In this document: positions 12,801-23,545 of the stretch, one piece after another
Numbering within the stretch: position 1 is the first letter of the stretch
How the letters are laid out: each line of letters begins with the position of its first letter
DNA from: Haliclystus octoradiatus
Lineage: Eukaryota; Cnidaria; Staurozoa; Stauromedusae; Haliclystidae
Assembly (NCBI GenBank): GCA_916610825.1
Contig: OU744446.1
Span: forward strand, 14,814,538 to 14,878,537
Length of the DNA stretch: 64,000 nucleotides
Direction: 5' to 3'
Notes under the pieces: generated by a model
Databases searched by the model: none
Seen by the model: only the letters and a program-made list of their open reading frames with translations
Told to the model about the DNA's origin: nothing
Position numbers and translations under genes: made by a program

Positions 12801-14550
12801 AATGTCAAAATTTGCATAGCAAATTACCAACCGTCAATAGATGTGAAGTTTTTGGCAAGATTTCCAGCTGGGGTTTTGGCTAGATTCACACCATGGTCAC
12901 ACTGGTCTCTGTGATGTACCGCTAAGCGGAGTTGAAACCCAGCTTGATCAGTAATCATTGAAATTGTGACTCACGCAATAAGTTTCACATTTTGCCGCAT
13001 GAATGTATTATTTTGCTTTATTTTATTTTTATTGCAAATGTTAGATAGATATATATCATACAACGATCATTGGATATAGTAGATAGATACTGCGTCAACT
13101 CGAGCATTATTTGCGAAAAGCTGTCATCTCCGCAATCATATCACATATGCTGTTTATTTTCTGTTTGATTAATATTTTCAAATGTTTTCAATTTTTGCTG
13201 AATGGCTGACCCTGGTTTTGTAACCCGTACTTTAAAGGCGACTAAAGAGCTATTCAGTTACTTACTACAACGTGGTAAATGTAAATAATTTACCACGGCT
13301 ATTACAATATGAAGTTATTATTATTTTGATTCGCTGAATGATATGGTTCCAGGCCTGACGTGATTAAAATAATAATAATACTACTTGGGTTCAACGGTGT
13401 CCTGCCTAAATCCACAGAAAAAAACATCAAATTGGCTATTAGACGATTACATGATTGGTTAGAGACTGTCGTTCAAGAAGAGTAATTTTCTGTGAGTTGT
13501 ATTATCTTTAAAATCATCAACGCAATGCAAGTAGAAATTTAACATTTTTTCTAGACAATATCGACATCATTTATAGTTATCTTGTTTAAAAACTCTATAA
13601 AATTGAAGATAAACCTTACAACAGATTCAATTAACTAAATCCAATGTAGCTATTGCTTTATATCGAGCATTATTTAAAATGTTAAATTGCCTATCATAAA
13701 TTACATCAATTATCAAATCAATATATTTCACGTTTCCATAAGAAAATATGCTCACTTGTATGACCGTTGTATGACATAGCTGTATAAATTTTAATATAGA
13801 TATTTTGTATATACTTTATTTGCCAATCCTTGATGGTTAGAAATAAAATACACGCATACAAACATCATACTGTTGTAACCTTGTAATTACTAAAAAAAAG
13901 GTACATTTAAAAAACCATACAAAGAGCGTTACTTTTTTGACCATTTCTTTCCCTCATTTTTAATACATTGATATAGATATAAAAGGATATGGACTGTATT
14001 AATTTTGTTGTACAGTTTACTCTTTACCCAATTACAATGAAACATATTCCATACATTAAATATATGGAATCACCCTATATAGACCGTCTACCTACAGGTG
14101 GTCAACGGTGAACTTGTAATGTCAAAACTATTTGTATTATGGACTAAGGTATATATAATTCATAATTTTCCTTCTCATTTCTAGTGATTGCAATTTATTT
14201 TCAGTTTCTTGGTTAATTTTCACACAATGTAAACGAACAGCATCGCTTATATAGTGATGCGAAATAAAATAAAATTCAAACAACCACTTTTATAAATATA
14301 TAGATATATAGAATCTACCTCGATTCCTTCATCGCATGTAACTGCAGTAGGAGCAGCAAGCTAGATTATCTTGATACAAGACATAATGAGCTCAGACAGG
14401 TATGCGAGATTTTATATCTCTTTTTTAAGACAATTTTGATCGGCGTCCAAGAAGTGTGAAATACCTGGTAAAACAGATCTTGTTTGGACTAATTTTTTCT
14501 CTGAAATAAGACTTAATGGCTATGCCATTTTTCAGTTTTTGCTGTGCAGG
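9830..14550. other. Gene-poor AT-rich stretch
   Basis: No exon or RNA gene could be supported. The only recognisable content is a fragment similar to the end of the Pao LTR near 10536-10605 and a weak inverted repeat near 12870-12950 (GCTGGGGTTT with AAACCCAGC). Confidence 0.5.
10536..10605 (-). repeat. LTR-end/primer-site-like fragment of a Pao relative
   Basis: AGCTGCCAAGTTGATTAAAA and the following GATGAGTTGG nearly match 25262-25306, and the next bases (AATGTTTATTGTAA, GATATTTCT) match 25618-25650. The copy here lacks the roughly 310 bases that separate the two blocks at 25 kb. Because the match continues through the presumed primer-binding site, it looks like a piece of another element copy and not the 3' LTR of the 14-25 kb element. 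Confidence 0.45.
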
Positions 14551-14557
14551 GTTGAAT

Positions 14558-14766
14558 TTTCAGTCTGAACCTTAACAGACCTGACTTTGCCATCTTGACC
14601 AGGGTAAGCCTCGATGACTCTGCCTAGTCTCCACACACTTTTTGGTAACATCTCATCAGTAAGAAGGACGAGGTCGTTGGTGTTGATGTTGCGATGTGGT
14701 TGACACCATTTTTGACGTTGTTGGAGAGCTGGAAGATATTATTTCTTCCATCGCTGCCAGAATAGA
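14558..14766 (-). pseudogene. Pao Pol C-terminal DUF5641-like domain
   Basis: LADLFWQRWKK, a TAA stop, then YLPALQQRQKW, NTNDLVLLTDEMLPKSVWRL and GRVIEAYPGQDGKVRSV. This matches the DUF5641 block that closes BEL/Pao polyproteins. The internal TAA replaces a codon after WKK. Confidence 0.85.
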
Positions 14767-15105
14767 TCAGCCAGGTACTGCGTCTGTCTCTATCGGCGTC
14801 GGACGTAGTTGTCTGAGTTGTCGTACATGCCAGTTGGTAGATTTGGTGATGGTCGTTGAACGTTGAAGTAGATGATGATTTGGCGTGAGTGCGTCGTATT
14901 CGTTAATATTATCTGATGATGCTATGATAGGACGACTATTTAGAATGGCTTCAACTTCAGTTAATAAGGTGCGTAATCTGTTGCCTTGCAGATGACGATT
15001 TCCTAAGGATCCAATAACTGCTATGAGTGCCTTGCGCACACTCCTGATTAGGCGTTTCCAAACACCACTCATGTGAATGGCCTTCGGTGGTTGAAATTGC
15101 CAGTT
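14767..15105 (-). pseudogene. Pao integrase, C-terminal part
   Basis: NWQFQPPKAIHMSGVWKRLI, then EVEAILNSRPI and LTPNHHLL, is the end of the Pao integrase core. The usual GVWERLIRS carries the catalytic Glu; here it is Lys, a single G-to-A change, so the DDE triad is broken. Confidence 0.85.
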
Positions 15106-15728
15106 GATTTTTGCTGCGACAGATGTTTAGTGATTTTTGATTGGTTTAACTCAGATAGTGCTTCCTTCAATTCTTTTCTCCCTGATGTAAAGTTGCTTCC
15201 ATTGTCACTCCAAATATCATCTGGCTGCCCCCTTCTATTGATAAATCTTCTCAATGTGTCAATAAAATCGTTTGTATCTATGGAATCCGCTAGTTCTAGA
15301 TGCACTGCCCTAGATGATAAGCAAATAAAATACATCCCCATTTTTCTTTCTGTTTTTCTTCTGTGTTTGGCTAACATTGGACCAAAGTAATCCAGTCCAG
15401 TATTATGGAATGGAGGGACATCATCTTGTAGTCTTGCTGAAGGTAGATTTGACATAATTTGTCTGGCGGGTGTTGCATTATATCTGCGACAATCAATGCT
15501 GTTCCTTACAAGTTTTTTTGATGTTGACCTTGCACCTGGTATCCAATACATTTGTCTTGACTCTGCTAAAATATGCTGATAGCCAGCGTGACCAGATTTG
15601 ATGTGATGATATCGGAGAATTAATTTAGATATGTGATGTCTTTTTGCCAATATGATTGGATGTCTTGCTGGAAAACCTGAAGGTGCGTGAAACAGTCTCC
15701 CCCCGACGCATAATGTATCTTCCTTCAA
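15069..15728 (-). pseudogene. Pao integrase, zinc and catalytic domains
   Basis: The N-terminal zinc domain has two His (HHIKSGHAGYQHIL), but the first Cys of the expected pair is Ser (RNSIDCRR). The catalytic domain shows the first Asp in GLDYFGP and the second in WSDNGSNF. The frame shifts near 15105, and the domain continues in 15105-14767. Confidence 0.88.
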
Positions 15729-15949
15729 AAATGGTTGTAGGTTTAGTAATTTGCTATTTTTTGATAATTGTTTCTTGTTCTGTAGAGTATTAATTTCTTT
15801 TTTGAAGTGTTGTATTTGGATATATTTAACATTGGATAATTCTGATTTCTTTAATTTTCATGGGTTGGCAGAGTAGTTATACATTCTTGCTTGTTATTCA
15901 AGTATTGAAAAAAGTCTTTTAAGCCATGTGGTCTGCCATATTAACTTCT

Positions 15950-16395
15950 TCAAGCTTGATGATGAATTTAAGAACCTTTCGGTTGGACTTTCAATGTCTC
16001 ATGTTGCACTTACTATGATTGTAGGTGTTTTAATTTCCACGTCATCCCTTAGGTCTGCGTTGATCTTTGTTTTTATTGGCCAAGTTGATTTTTCTTGACT
16101 TAAAAATTCCGGTCCATGAAACCAAAGTAAATGTTTGTTAAATGTTCAGGTGTCGTACCTCTTGATGCTAGGTCGGCTGGATTTTTCTTTGTATTGATAT
16201 ATTGCCATTGTTCAATTTATATTCAGTTCAGTTTATGTTCAGTTCAGTATCTGATTTTTCTCTTATTTCTGTAATTCTTGTAGCGACATAAGTACAAAAT
16301 CTTCGAGATTCACAGTTGATATATTTGATTACTGGTGTTGAATCTGTCCAAAATGTAGTATTTGATATCTTCAAACAAATTAGATTTTGTAGTAA
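15950..16395 (-). pseudogene. Pao RNase H part 2 and linker to integrase
   Basis: NLICLKISNTTFWTDSTPVI, then CTYVATRITEIREKS, is the second half of the RNase H. It is followed by NTKKNPADLASRGTTPEHL and, after a frame change, WFHGPEFLSQEKSTWP, the hallmark linker of BEL/Pao Pol. Several indels are present. Confidence 0.8.
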
Positions 16396-16599
16396 CTATA
16401 ATACCAGTTACACGCAATGTGTGTTGTAGAGGCTACATGCATATATTAGCTACATGCATGGGGGGCTATAACGTCCACAAATATCAAAAAATTGATTAAT
16501 AGCAGATAATAAGAGATGCATTATTTACACATTTATGTGGCAAAATTATTTTATTTAACATTATTTATTGTTCTTTAACTGTGAGACTTGGTGATGGCA

Positions 16600-16665
16600 A
16601 TTTATATATTTACGGAATACCGTGGATAACCCTGGAGCATGCTACATATAGCTGACCAAGAGTTA
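16600..16665 (-). pseudogene. Remnant of Helitron Pif1-like helicase C-terminus
   Basis: LGQLYVACSRV is close to the canonical GQLYVALSRV of eukaryotic Helitron helicases. A TAA follows four codons later, and the reading continues as IYKLPSPSLTVKEQ in the same frame, as in the expected short C-terminal tail. Confidence 0.65.
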
Positions 16666-17636
16666 TAAAATTGAATTTCATAATTTCTTTGCCATATTTG
16701 CAATTTCTTCTTCTCATTATCGTCTGGAAATAATTTCATAGCGGTCCGAGATAAATCGGATAGTTATAGGCGAATCAGATTCAACATATTTGAATCGGAT
16801 TCTGTAAGTAGTTTAATTTATAATAACATCCTTGTAGAATCATCATCATCAAATTCATCACGTGTTCCGTAAATTGAGTTTATTAACGCAAATGTTCTTT
16901 CCAAGTTGTAATAAGGAAGCAAAGCATTCCTAAATGCTACTTCTAAGTAATCTGAATTTGAAAAGGATATTAAGTGAGATTCTATTGCCCTCTATTCTCT
17001 TTCACTAATTCAATCAGATCACATTTAGTTGGTCATTTGTTGACCACTGGGCAGCACCGGTACCAACGATTTGTGACATTTGTTACCTGAATGCAATCTG
17101 AAAACTATTTTATTTGAAACTTGAATGATGATAATATCATCATGATTAACATTTGTAGTGCTGTTTTAAGAATGTGTGTATTTCACTCAGGGTTTTAATT
17201 TACAGTTTTACATTTTGTTCGAGCTATACGTATCAATTATATATCCTCGTTTGTGCCTGTTTACAACTTGCATTCTTGAGTTCGGAGTTTTAACTCTTCT
17301 TGCTCCTGTCGTATATAATAGGCTCACGCAATTGCTGGACACACTTAAACATGTGATATACATGAATAAGCAGGACAAAGGAAATGGCTAGTTTGCATTG
17401 ATGACATTGATATCTCTTTTTCTCAACACAATCTTGAGTACTTTTCGCACAGCTCGCTGCTTGTACTATATCACCGTCATAAAAGCTTAAACTTGTCACA
17501 TTTCATGTGTTAGTAAATGTGTGAACTTTCGCTCCACTTGCAGACATAATAATCGACATAGATCATTGAAATTTGACACTGAGAAGTAAATTGACGGTTG
17601 CTTGTCAATCGTGAACTATTCGCAAAGTCCAGTTAA

Positions 17637-17835
17637 AGGAGCAAAAATGACCGGCAGGCGCTACGCACTTAGGATCACGTGCATGTTTATTTTTTATAAC
17701 ACAATGTTCATTGTTGACATGAATTTATTACAGATTAGGCTTGCGTATAACAATAGTTTCAAAGCGAGACGGTTGAATTACGCTAAGCATAAATTCAAAT
17801 TGATCTCGCAGCGGTCGCCGGTCAATTTTGCCCCT
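17637..17835. mobile_element. 199-bp MITE, copy 1 (TTAA target)
   Basis: Flanked by TTAA at 17633-17636 and 17836-17839. The terminal inverted repeats are AGGAGCAAAAATGACCGGC and AGGGGCAAAATTGACCGGC. A TTAA duplication suggests piggyBac or Kolobok mobilisation. It lies within the Helitron. Confidence 0.8.
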
Positions 17836-18029
17836 TTAAATTAAAAAACTTGGATTCAGAAGAATAAGCTCCTGAACAATAAGTCCGCTTAACTGTAGCT
17901 ATGCAATTTCTAAACATTTTAATTAGCATTTTATTATTTCCAAGAGTCTTTAATAAATACATCCATGTCATTCTAAATTTGTTTACATTTAAACAATAGC
18001 AGCGGTACAATTGTTACTTTTCATGGATT

Positions 18030-18097
18030 AATAAATCCGTGAAAAGAACACATACATACACACAGGCACGACGTATTGATCTCTATTTGTATATAGA
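18030..18097 (-). repeat. Second Helitron-like 5' terminus
   Basis: On the - strand TCTATATACAAATAGAGATC begins again at 18097, preceded by A, and the next 150 bases resemble those after 18601 with indels. It is either a second Helitron nested in the first or an internal duplication. Confidence 0.5.
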
Positions 18098-18609
18098 TAA
18101 GTGGCCTAGATAGATAATTGAAATTTAAAATACTTGGATTCAGCAGAATGTATTCCTGTAAAATTTCCTTCTTGTATAAAAATAAGTTCCCATAGTTATG
18201 CTATTTCTAAAGCATATCGAAATATTTAAATTGGAATTTCACAATTTTATTATTTCCGTGGGCCTTTATATAATTACTTGATACATTGTTGTTATTCTAA
18301 ACCTGTTTACATTTAAACAATAGCAGCGGCGACGATCGTCGGAACACCATGACAACAGAGAAACGGACACCTACTCGACAAAAAGAACGACACTGGCGTT
18401 GTAAATATCTTACTTTTTTGCAGAAAATCGTTAATATCTCTTCATACAATAAAAATCTAGAATAAATTATTAGCGCAGCTCGCTGTTTGGACAACGACGA
18501 TCATTTTAAGCTATAGTTTGTCACATTTCATAGATTAATAAATGCGTGAAAAGAACACATACATACCCACAGGCACGCACGGATCTCTATTTGTATATAG
18601 ATTCATTAA

Positions 18610-18808
18610 AGGAGCAAAAATGACCGGCAGGCGCTACACACTTAGGATCACGTGCACGCTTATTGTTATAACACAATGTTTATTTTTGACATGAATTTTA
18701 TTACAAGTTAGGCCTGCGTATAACAATTGTTTCAAAGCGAGACGGTTGAATTACGCTAAGCATAAATTCAACTTGTGCTCGCAGCGGTCGCCGGTCAACT
18801 TTGCCCCC
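18610..18808. mobile_element. 199-bp MITE, copy 2 (TTAA target)
   Basis: Same length and same inverted repeats as copy 1, flanked by TTAA at 18606-18609 and 18809-18812. It sits in Pao RNase H eight bases from the Helitron's 5' end. Confidence 0.8.
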
Positions 18809-18812
18809 TTAA

Positions 18813-19146
18813 GCCTGACTAACATGGTTGCTGCTTGTAGTTCTAGTCTAGGTATCGTCATCGGTTTTATTGGAGCCAATTTCGTCTTGCTCATGCTGAA
18901 ATTGGAAATTATTTTTCCTTTTGTATCAACTGAACGTAAGTATGATACTGTTGCACAAGCGTATTCTGAAGCATCCGAGAAGTGGTGTATTTCTAGTTCT
19001 GTTGAACGTGATAACTTTATTAGGCGAGGAATTGTTATTGTTTCAGCATGTTCCATGTCGTTTATCAAAGATTGCCATAGTTTTTGTTCAATTCCAGGTA
19101 CAACGTCATCCCAATCCAAGCATAGCTTCCATAACCTTTGTACCAT
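18813..19146 (-). pseudogene. Pao RT-RNase H junction and RNase H part 1
   Basis: LCLDWDDVVPGIEQKLW is the RT connection, and HHFSDASEYACATVSYLR with IPRLELQAATMLVRL is the first half of Pao RNase H. The sequence is cut at a TTAA (18809-18812) by a MITE. The RNase H continues at 16395 beyond that MITE and the Helitron. Confidence 0.85.
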
Positions 19147-19252
19147 TCATATATTGAGCTGATACAACCAAGCATTGCACATTTTGCTCTTGCATCAATG
19201 TTTCGATTAATCTTGAAACCGAAAGAGTCTTCTTTTACGTTCCAAATAACTC

Positions 19253-19740
19253 CTAAAGCCCTTTCTGAATTATCATTGCTTTTGAGTAATTCAATTGCAT
19301 TTGAAGCCAGTTATGCACCTTCAATTGAGTCAACAACTTTAGTAGAATCCATTTAGTAAACTTGAAACCCCCTCTAGCCAAAAGGCTTACCAATTCCGAT
19401 ATTAAATTTATTGCTGTGTGTTCATTTAGAACTGACTTCAATAGATCGTCGACGTAGAAATTTTTCAGAACCGTTTCAACAGCTTCACAGGAATAATTTG
19501 AGCTATTGTCCGTTGCAAGACGATGTAAAGCATAGCATGCACAGCATGGAGAGTCTGTTGCACCAAATATGTGCACTTCCATGGCATATTCCTTAGGGGG
19601 TGGTTGAATTCATTTTCCCACCATAAAAATATCAATGATTGGGTGTCTTCATATCTAACATTTACTTGATGGAACATCTGCATAACTTCTTCCAGGATAG
19701 CTATTTTCTCATGGCGAAATCTTGTTATGACCCCAATAAT
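19253..19740 (-). pseudogene. Pao reverse transcriptase, palm with YVDD
   Basis: ALLGVITRFR and MFHQVNV, then FLWW, FGATDSPCCACYALH and NFYVDDLLKS, are the Pao RT palm blocks, including the catalytic Asp pair. They occur in overlapping frames, so at least one frameshift lies near 19580-19600. Confidence 0.85.
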
Positions 19741-20067
19741 GCGTTATTTGAATCAGGACCATGCAGAAGTAGTAGTTTTTTTTTAGTAGTAGTTTTGTTT
19801 ATTAATGACATTTAAACGGTAAAGTACAAGCGTAATACGTTTACATTAATTTGAATGGTATTCGTAAAAGCAACCGATTCTTGATGTCAGATTTGATCTA
19901 TATACTATATACTGTATGAATTTTATAGTGAATATCGTTTTGCAAATTTATCATGATTTTAGGGTGTGTCTATGAAAATAGATGAAAGTAGATGAAAATA
20001 TAATTATATATATAATAATTTTTTTTTTTTTTTAATGTAAGTTAATGTAATTATCTAAAATTTGTGA

Positions 20068-20514
20068 TCAATTGGAAATTTGCAATTCGGTATGTATTAG
20101 TTTTTTGAAAGCAGGTAGTTTTAAGTCCAATAATCCAGCATAGGAGTTCAACAACTTCAGTCCAACGTAACTGAAACGACGTTGGCCTCGGTCTGTTCTT
20201 GACGATGGTAATAAAAAGTTAATATTACTTTGCAGCCTCGTTGGTATGCAGTGAGCTGTTTGCTGAAATATTGATTTCAATTCTTGGCCAAGATTGCCAC
20301 TCCATGCTTTGTAAGAAGAAACAGCCATTTGTTATTGAATTCCTTGATGAACTGGCAACCAATTGCATGCCCGTACAACATCGCTGATATGGTCAAATTT
20401 GCGACGACCAGATATAATTCGTGCGCCCCAGTTTAAAACACTTCGCTGCAACTTTTGCTGGAGAGTCGTGCTGCAAGAAGACCAGGCTGGAAGAGCATAT
20501 AGTAAGCTGGACAT
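20068..20514 (-). pseudogene. LINE B C-terminal region in two frames
   Basis: 20514-20332 reads LYALPAWSSCS, LQRSVLNWGARIISG and CNWLPV; 20328-20068 continues with CIPTRLQSN, GQRRFSYVGLKLLN and AFKKLI. This is the usual post-RT region of CR1/Jockey-like proteins. A stop at 20332 and a frame change separate the two. Confidence 0.75.
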
Positions 20515-21425
20515 ATAATTGTTGTTTCTATAATACGTTGCAATATATCTGATGGTATGTCGGAAGAAAGACGACCTAGGTTTGCTAAGCGATAGCTCGC
20601 TGTACGTTGTACCTTACTGACGTGAGTTTTGAAAGTCAGACTTTCATCAAGCGTTATGCCAAGGTTTCGGCAGTTGTCAACATATTTCAAGATTTGATTG
20701 TCCATTTTGATGTTTGGTGGTGTATGGCTTTTAATAACCTTTGGATGACCTATCATCATGACTTGAGATTTGTTTGAATTTATCTGTAAACTATTCTCAC
20801 AACACCAGCTATACACATTCTGAAGATCTTGGTTAAGATTAGACTCAGCAACTGACTTACCATTGGGATCTGACGGATTATAATGAGTCAGCAGTTGTAT
20901 ATCATCTGCGTATTGAAGCAATGTGGAATTTTTCACGACGTTGGAAAGATTGTTCACGAATGTAATAAATAGCAAAGGACCCAATATTGACCCTTGAGGG
21001 ACACCAGTTGGTACATGCGTTTCTTCTGATCTTAAATTGTTCACTTTTACATACTGCAATCGGTCACTCAAGTATGATTCAAACCATGCCAATGTGCTTG
21101 CTGACATTCCAATAATTTTGAGTTTTTGAAGAAGGATACTATGCTGGACACTATCAAAAGCTTTGCTGAGATCGAGTAAGGTTAGTAATGATATATTTCT
21201 ATTTTCCATACTCATAAGTAATTTGTCCGTAATCAACAACAATGCTGATTCAGTTGATTTTCCCAATCTGAAACCATGCTGTGATTCAGCAAGCAATGGT
21301 TCGACGAATTCATACAGCTGATGATATACAATTCTTTCTAATACCTTGGACATCAGTGTTAATAAAGATATTGGTCTGTGATCAGATGGTTCCGTTGCCC
21401 CAGATTTTTTCGGTATAGGAACCAC
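20433..21425 (-). pseudogene. LINE B reverse transcriptase core
   Basis: Blocks in order: VPIPKKSG, HRPISLLTLMSKVLERI, LTLLDLSKAFDSVQH, GVPQGSILGPLLF, the catalytic LQYADDIQLL and NLGITLDESLTF. All core residues are intact, so the copy was inactivated by truncation and small indels. The frame breaks again near 20500, and the rest continues in two other frames down to 20068. Confidence 0.88.
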
Positions 21426-22669
21426 TATTGCTGTCTTGAAGTCTTGAAAGAGTTTGGAAACGTAGATGTTGAAATAGATAAATTTATTAGATGTGTTAGA
21501 TGTTGGTAGATTACGGATAAGGAAACTTTTAAAACAAAACCATTTATTCCATCACAACCAGCAGCACCCCATGTTGGCAAACGCATTGTTGCTTTAATCA
21601 CATCTTCTTCTGAAGCCAGGTTCAATTGAAGTTTGGAATCAGAACTTTGGATATTGCTAAAATCAGGAGCCGTTGCAACTTTGTTGTGGATGTTTGTGCC
21701 TACTTGGCTAAAGAAATTGTTTATTTTATCTAAATCTTGAATATTTGTTGCAGAACATTTGTTGTTATTTTGTTTTGTAATAGAATTGATTAGCCTCAAT
21801 AGATCTTTAATATTACTTGAATTTTGCTTGAACTTATTCCGATTAAACTGTATCCTTTCTTGTCTTAGATGGTAGTTGACAATATTTCTTTCATTTCGGT
21901 ATGCTTGCCAATCTTGTGGACATTTTGTTTTCATTGCCTTAAATCTCAAGTTGTTTCTCTTTTTTAGGTGTTGGCGAAGATCAGGAGTTACCCAGGGAGC
22001 ATAATTATCATGGAGGATTATAACTTTTTCTGGCGCATGCTGATCAAGTGCTGATATGATACCTTGCTCAAGTTCTTTAGCTGCAATATTCACATTTTGT
22101 TGGTTCAATGCCATATGAAAGTTAGACCATTTGTGATTTTCTAATGTTTGACAATATGCTTCTGCATTAAAATTCTTATAAGATCTTATTTTCTTTTGCA
22201 TGGGATTTAAAGTCTTAGTATGAATACTTATTTCCATTAAAATTCCAATGTGATCTGATCCACAGACATCGTGTAGCTTGTAAGTACTAATAGAATCTGT
22301 GACAGCAGGCGATGAAAGGAAGTAGTCAATTTGAGTCGAACTGCTTTGCGTAACTCGTGTGGGCTCCATGATATGTGAGCATAAATCAAATTGCGCACAA
22401 AGCTCTAGTATGGAATTATAAGATGGAGAATTGGACAATGCATTTATATTTAAATCCCCCATTATGATAAAATTTGAGCCTTGTTGAGAAATAAGCTCTA
22501 AGGTGTTAGTTAGTTTTTCTATACTTTCTTTATGCATGAATGCTCGAGGGCTGTAACAGTTCAAAATAAGTAGTGGTTTTTGATTTGATGTGAATATGTT
22601 GCAAACCAACTGTTCATATTCTATTGTGTTTGCTGTGATTGTATGACGATTGTCGGTAAATATTTTCAA
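21425..22669 (-). pseudogene. LINE B endonuclease (C-terminal half) and RT start
   Basis: FIIMGDLNINAL and VCGSDHIGI are the late endonuclease motifs; the N-terminal catalytic Asn and Glu blocks are missing because the element is truncated. The linker runs to RLPTWGAAGCDGINGFVLK, the first RT block. The frame ends prematurely where TTCAAGAC is duplicated in tandem near 21440, shifting the reading frame. The listed start is a non-ATG codon at the truncation point. Confidence 0.85.
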
Positions 22670-22689
22670 ATGTTGCTTGTAAGCTGATT

Positions 22690-23179
22690 GTTAAGTAATA
22701 TTCCGTCATGCTTTGCGGTCGCATCGAACACTACTCGGATCTTCTTTTTGTTGGGATTGACAACTGCGTGATGAAGTAAGTATCAGATTTTTGATGATTT
22801 GAAATTCAGTTCTTCTTGAGATAATTTTTTGGCATGGCCAGACAATTGGTAGCCATTCAAAGCTTCTTTATAAGATTTATGAAATTCCGGGTTTCTTACA
22901 AATCGTTTACGCAAACTTAGCAGTCTGTTCAAGGCTAATTGTCTGTTATTTGGTAAATTTATATTTTGATTACGCCACAGTAATCCGGTTTCATAATGCC
23001 CTTCAGTTAATTTGCATGTTGCGTTGAATGTTTCTACAGCTCTTTTGTCTTCTTTTCCCTTATGCCTTGACTGTCAATCTTCCAAAACTTCTCTAGCGTC
23101 TGATTTAGATTATCATCAGCTTCTTTGATACTATTGACTGTGATTCCCATTCCTTCCCCTCCGCCTTACCAATCGGGCA
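22690..23179 (-). pseudogene. Pao reverse transcriptase, fingers region
   Basis: In mixed frames the - strand reads LNQTLEKFW, LALNRLLSLRKRF, then [20 protein letters not shown] and LLNNQLT. These are the standard blocks leading into the Pao RT palm. The sequence is cut at about 22675 by LINE B and resumes at about 19770. Confidence 0.75.
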
Positions 23180-23449
23180 TCACCCAAGACATGTTTTAAC
23201 TGCAATTGGTTCGTTTTTATTTCCCTTCCGATGGTCTAGCGGAATTAAAACTTCGGGGACCTTAACTCCTATTTTTAATTCCACAGGCTTGTTTTTTACC
23301 AGCGGAAATGTAATATCCTTTAAATGAGCGTAGTCTACAGTCATTAATTGAGGTACTTTTCCAGATGTAAAAACATTTAGTTGATTGATTACGATGACCT
23401 TTGGCAAGTCGATCCAGGGATTATTTTTTTCGAATGAATTTGCCATCAA
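23180..23449 (-). pseudogene. Pao protease, downstream part
   Basis: Same frame as 23546-24241 across one in-frame TGA. The block NPWIDLPKVIVINQL and a later VPEVLIPLDH fit the region between protease and reverse transcriptase in BEL/Pao Pol. It is interrupted by stops at its downstream end. Confidence 0.6.
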
Positions 23450-23545
23450 TTTTACCTTCTCTACATCATGCGTGATTTGCTTGCTATTAACAGTCGATAT
23501 AGTGCTTCTTTCGTTTGAGCCTGTATGTCCTAAAGAATCAGCTAA

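Larger units (their letters stand above)
16396..18601 (-). mobile_element. Helitron inserted into Pao RNase H
   Basis: On the - strand the insertion starts TCTATATACAAATAGAG after a host A (18602) and ends TATTATAG before a host T (16395). It has the A/T target and no target duplication, as expected of Helitrons. With the insertion and the neighbouring MITE left out, the RNase H codons on each side are in frame. Near the 3' end, ACACACATTGCGTGT can form a short imperfect hairpin. Codons near 16640-16660 read GQLYVACSRV, the C-terminal block of Helitron/Pif1 helicases, followed by stops. The final four bases are ATAG and not the usual CTRR. Rep and most of the helicase are missing or decayed. 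Confidence 0.75.
19773..22675 (-). mobile_element. LINE B: 5'-truncated non-LTR retrotransposon inside Pao RT
   Basis: The insertion contains the C-terminal half of an AP endonuclease, a complete reverse transcriptase with an 8-base duplication frameshift, the C-terminal region and an A-rich 3' end (T-runs at about 19774-19784 and 20021-20034 on the + strand). The host Pao reading resumes on both sides, LLNNQLT above and LLLHGPDSNN below, which proves insertion into a pre-existing Pao copy. 5' truncation is usual for LINEs. No target duplication could be recognised. Confidence 0.85.
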
